Positions 4,630-6,520 of a stretch of 6,520 nucleotides of DNA are shown here, piece after piece (position 1 is the first letter of the stretch; every line of letters begins with the position of its first letter). Source of the stretch: Candidatus Omnitrophota bacterium (lineage in GTDB: Bacteria; Omnitrophota; Koll11; Aquiviventales; Aquiviventaceae); the NCBI GenBank assembly GCA_023247285.1, contig JAHFGU010000090.1:1-6520 (forward strand), given 5' to 3'. Position numbers and translations under genes: made by a program. The notes beneath the pieces were generated by a model that was not told where the DNA came from, ran no database searches, and saw nothing but the letters and a program-made list of their open reading frames with translations.

Positions 4630-6520
4630 CCGAGCAGCGTGCCGCCGCGCAACGCCACGTCCGCCAAGAGCAGCAGCAGCACCGCCGGCAGCCACCAGGC
4701 CAGCAGCGGCTCCGTGGCCGTCACCGAGGACGTCGGCGGCAGCAGCGCCCGGTCCGGCGCATCGACGGAGCCGGCTGTCGCGCGCGCGATCTGGCGCAGC
4801 AGCGCCTCCTGCGGCGGCTGGCCTGGCTGCTCGCGGCCGGCAGAGGGCGGCGTGCCGACGAGCACCCAGCGCGTGGCGGTCAGCGGAGCCGCGCTCTGGC
4901 GGCCCGCGGCTTCCGCCTGATCCGCCGGTTGATGCTCGGCGCGGCCGGCAGTACCGCCGGAGGGCTGCATCTCGAGCGCCAACTGATACCAGCCGCTGGG
5001 CACCTGGTCGAGCGAGGCCTGCCAGCTCCACCGGCCGGTCTGGATCAGCGACAGCGGCGCGCGGGTGCCCGAGTCGTCCGGCGAGATGAGCGTGCCGTGC
5101 GGATGTTCGATCAGGCCTTCGAGGATGAGCTGGGGCACGCGGCCGGATGCATCGGTGCGCACGAAGAGCTCCTCGGTCAACCGCGGCCGCATCGCCCACC
5201 GCAGGATCTGCGCCCAGACTCCGCCGAACTCTGGCCAGCACACCCAGTCCGGCGACCACCGCGTGTCCGCGTCGGACAGAAACGAGGCGACGCGGCCCTG
5301 CCCCACCCACCAGCGCGCCAGCAGCGGTTCCTGCGTCTGACCGGTGTTGACGACGAGGTCCGTCTGCGCGCCGGGCTTGACCGTCGCCGTCAGGTAGCCC
5401 TTGAGCGCCGGCCAGTCCGCGATGTCGGCGAACCAGTCCGTCTCCGGCGCCCGCTGCGGCAGAACCCGGCCTTCGGCGAACGGCAGCCGGCCCGTCGCCT
5501 GCTCCGCGTCGTGGGCCACCAGCCGCGGCAGGTCGTTGAGGCTGCGCAGCTGATAATACGTGCCGCCGGTTTCCCGCGCCACCCATCCGAGGTAGGCGTC
5601 GTTGATGAACGCGGCCCCGACGCCGATCGCGCTCACCGTGACGCGCTCGCGGCGAAACCCGGCGAACAGCGCCCGGTACGCCGCCTCGTTCACCGGCGTG
5701 TTGCCGTCGGAGAGCAGGATGATGTGCTGCACGGTGGCCCCGGTCAGCTCCAGCCGGTTGTGGGCCGCGGCCAGCGCTGGATAAATGTCGGTGCCGCCGC
5801 TTGACCGCAGCGAGGCGAGCTTGTCCGCGATCCACGCGGTCACCTGTGCTGCCGGCTGGACCTCGGCGACGATGTAGGGCTTCACGTCGAAGGCCAGGAC
5901 GCCGACGAGGTCCTCCGGCGCGAGTTGATTGAGCAGCGCAATCGCGGCGCGCTTGGTGGCCGCGATGCGGGGGCCGAGCATGGAGGCGGAGCGGTCGATC
6001 AGCAGGATCATGCAGACGCGCCGCGTGGATTCCTGCAGCCCTTTCGGCTCGAAGCGCACCGGCAGCAGGGGATCCAGCGGCGCTGGGGTCGAGACTTCAT
6101 GCGCCAGCTCGCCGCCGAGGCCGGCCATGACGAGGCCGCCGCCCAAGCGCCGGACATAGGCGTCGAGCGCTCCCGCCTGCTCGGCGGTGAGCGCGGACTT
6201 CGGCATGCCAAAGAGCAGGACCGCGTCGTACTCCAGCAGCCGCGCCGGGTCGGACGGCACGTCGGAGGGCCGCGCGAACGCCACGTCGATCTGGCGCCGC
6301 TGCAGCGCGGCGGCCAGCGGCGGGGCGACGACGGCCGGCGGCTGCACCAGCAGGATCCGCGGCGGCCCTACCACTTCGGTGTACGCGCGCCGCTGCTCGG
6401 CCAGGCCGTGCTCAGGCACGCGGAGCGCCACCTCAAGCGCCTGGCTGCCGCGGCCCACCGCCGGCACGCTGACGGTAAACACCTGCCAGCCGGGACGGAT
6501 GCTGATCCGTTGGCGCTTCA
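4626..6520 (-). CDS. VWA-domain membrane protein with glutamine-amidotransferase-like domain, N-terminus beyond window
   Basis: The frame is open to the right edge. The first possible start (GTG at 6482) is preceded by in-frame coding sequence (ISIRPGWQV), so the gene is 5'-partial. Residues below count from that GTG (618 to the end). An Ig/CARDB-like strand region (1-38) precedes a class I glutamine-amidotransferase-like fold (about 41-148: RILLVQPP, YDAVLLFG, GGGLVMAG) without an evident catalytic Cys. A VWA domain follows (about 157-312) with a complete MIDAS: DRSAS (Asp163, Ser165, Ser167), Thr231 and Asp259. Next comes a segment typical of such proteins (LARWWVGQGRVASFLSDADTRW region, about 388-430), a linker rich in Gln and Ala, and one C-terminal transmembrane helix (about 592-612). 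Relatives often sit in MoxR-DUF58-VWA clusters, so a MoxR AAA+ ATPase and DUF58 gene are expected just outside. It may be an envelope metal-dependent adhesion or assembly platform. It is translationally coupled to the PDZ gene. Confidence 0.9.
   Translation of the reverse strand, partial: KRQRISIRPGWQVFTVSVPAVGRGSQALEVALRVPEHGLAEQRRAYTEVVGPPRILLVQPPAVVAPPLAAALQRRQIDVAFARPSDVPSDPARLLEYDAVLLFGMPKSALTAEQAGALDAYVRRLGGGLVMAGLGGELAHEVSTPAPLDPLLPVRFEPKGLQESTRRVCMILLIDRSASMLGPRIAATKRAAIALLNQLAPEDLVGVLAFDVKPYIVAEVQPAAQVTAWIADKLASLRSSGGTDIYPALAAAHNRLELTGATVQHIILLSDGNTPVNEAAYRALFAGFRRERVTVSAIGVGAAFINDAYLGWVARETGGTYYQLRSLNDLPRLVAHDAEQATGRLPFAEGRVLPQRAPETDWFADIADWPALKGYLTATVKPGAQTDLVVNTGQTQEPLLARWWVGQGRVASFLSDADTRWSPDWVCWPEFGGVWAQILRWAMRPRLTEELFVRTDASGRVPQLILEGLIEHPHGTLISPDDSGTRAPLSLIQTGRWSWQASLDQVPSGWYQLALEMQPSGGTAGRAEHQPADQAEAAGRQSAAPLTATRWVLVGTPPSAGREQPGQPPQEALLRQIARATAGSVDAPDRALLPPTSSVTATEPLLAWWLPAVLLLLLADVALRGGTLLG

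Noticed and set aside
4569..5804. 411-residue open frame on the + strand opposite the VWA gene
   Set aside because: It is a shadow frame typical of high-GC DNA, Arg/Gln-rich with no domain, lying opposite a gene with recognised VWA motifs.
4630..5835. Long upstream extension of the PDZ frame (659 residues in all)
   Set aside because: This part is antisense-free but out of frame inside the VWA gene, with Arg/Gly/Ala-rich low-complexity translation. The PDZ protein has a clear signal peptide starting at 4629.

Overview
This is a very GC-rich window (roughly 70% by eye) with six complete protein genes and two cut by its ends. Lipobox and signal-peptide proteins point to a cell with an elaborate envelope, most likely an uncultured Gram-negative. 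I cannot assign a phylum. The LexA sequence style, the VWA/PDZ gene cluster and a REP-like palindrome resemble metagenomic lineages such as Omnitrophota, NC10/Nitrospirota or Planctomycetota, but this is only an impression.

Left part (3-2001, + strand): the 3' part of an SH3-domain NlpC/P60 cysteine peptidase of the YkfC type is followed, after a 124-nt gap, by a DUF819-family multi-pass membrane protein. The pair fits cell-wall peptide (muropeptide) recycling, with the peptidase cutting small peptides and the membrane protein a candidate transporter. A 47-nt near-perfect palindrome (2000-2046) overlaps the stop codon of the DUF819 gene and lies between convergent genes.

Right part (2063-6520, - strand, read right to left): a VWA-domain protein (N-terminus beyond the window), a secreted PDZ protein, LexA, a 77-residue single-pass membrane protein, a cupin-domain lipoprotein, then a small exported Ala/Pro-rich protein. 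The first five are packed with overlaps or a 2-3 nt gap. The VWA and PDZ stop codons both overlap the next start. The sixth gene has its own 92-nt leader region with a possible promoter.

The strongest new signal lies just upstream of lexA, inside the end of the PDZ gene. There is a well-formed sigma70-type promoter (TTGAAA, 17 nt, TATACT) whose spacer holds an imperfect 18-bp palindrome built on AGAC-N4-GTCT. This is where a LexA operator would be expected, so I propose it as this organism's SOS box. It would place lexA, the small membrane protein and the cupin lipoprotein under LexA control. The small membrane protein is then a candidate SOS-induced envelope or cell-division effector. No CRISPR array, rRNA, tRNA or transposase gene was seen, and there is no gene-free stretch longer than about 125 bases.
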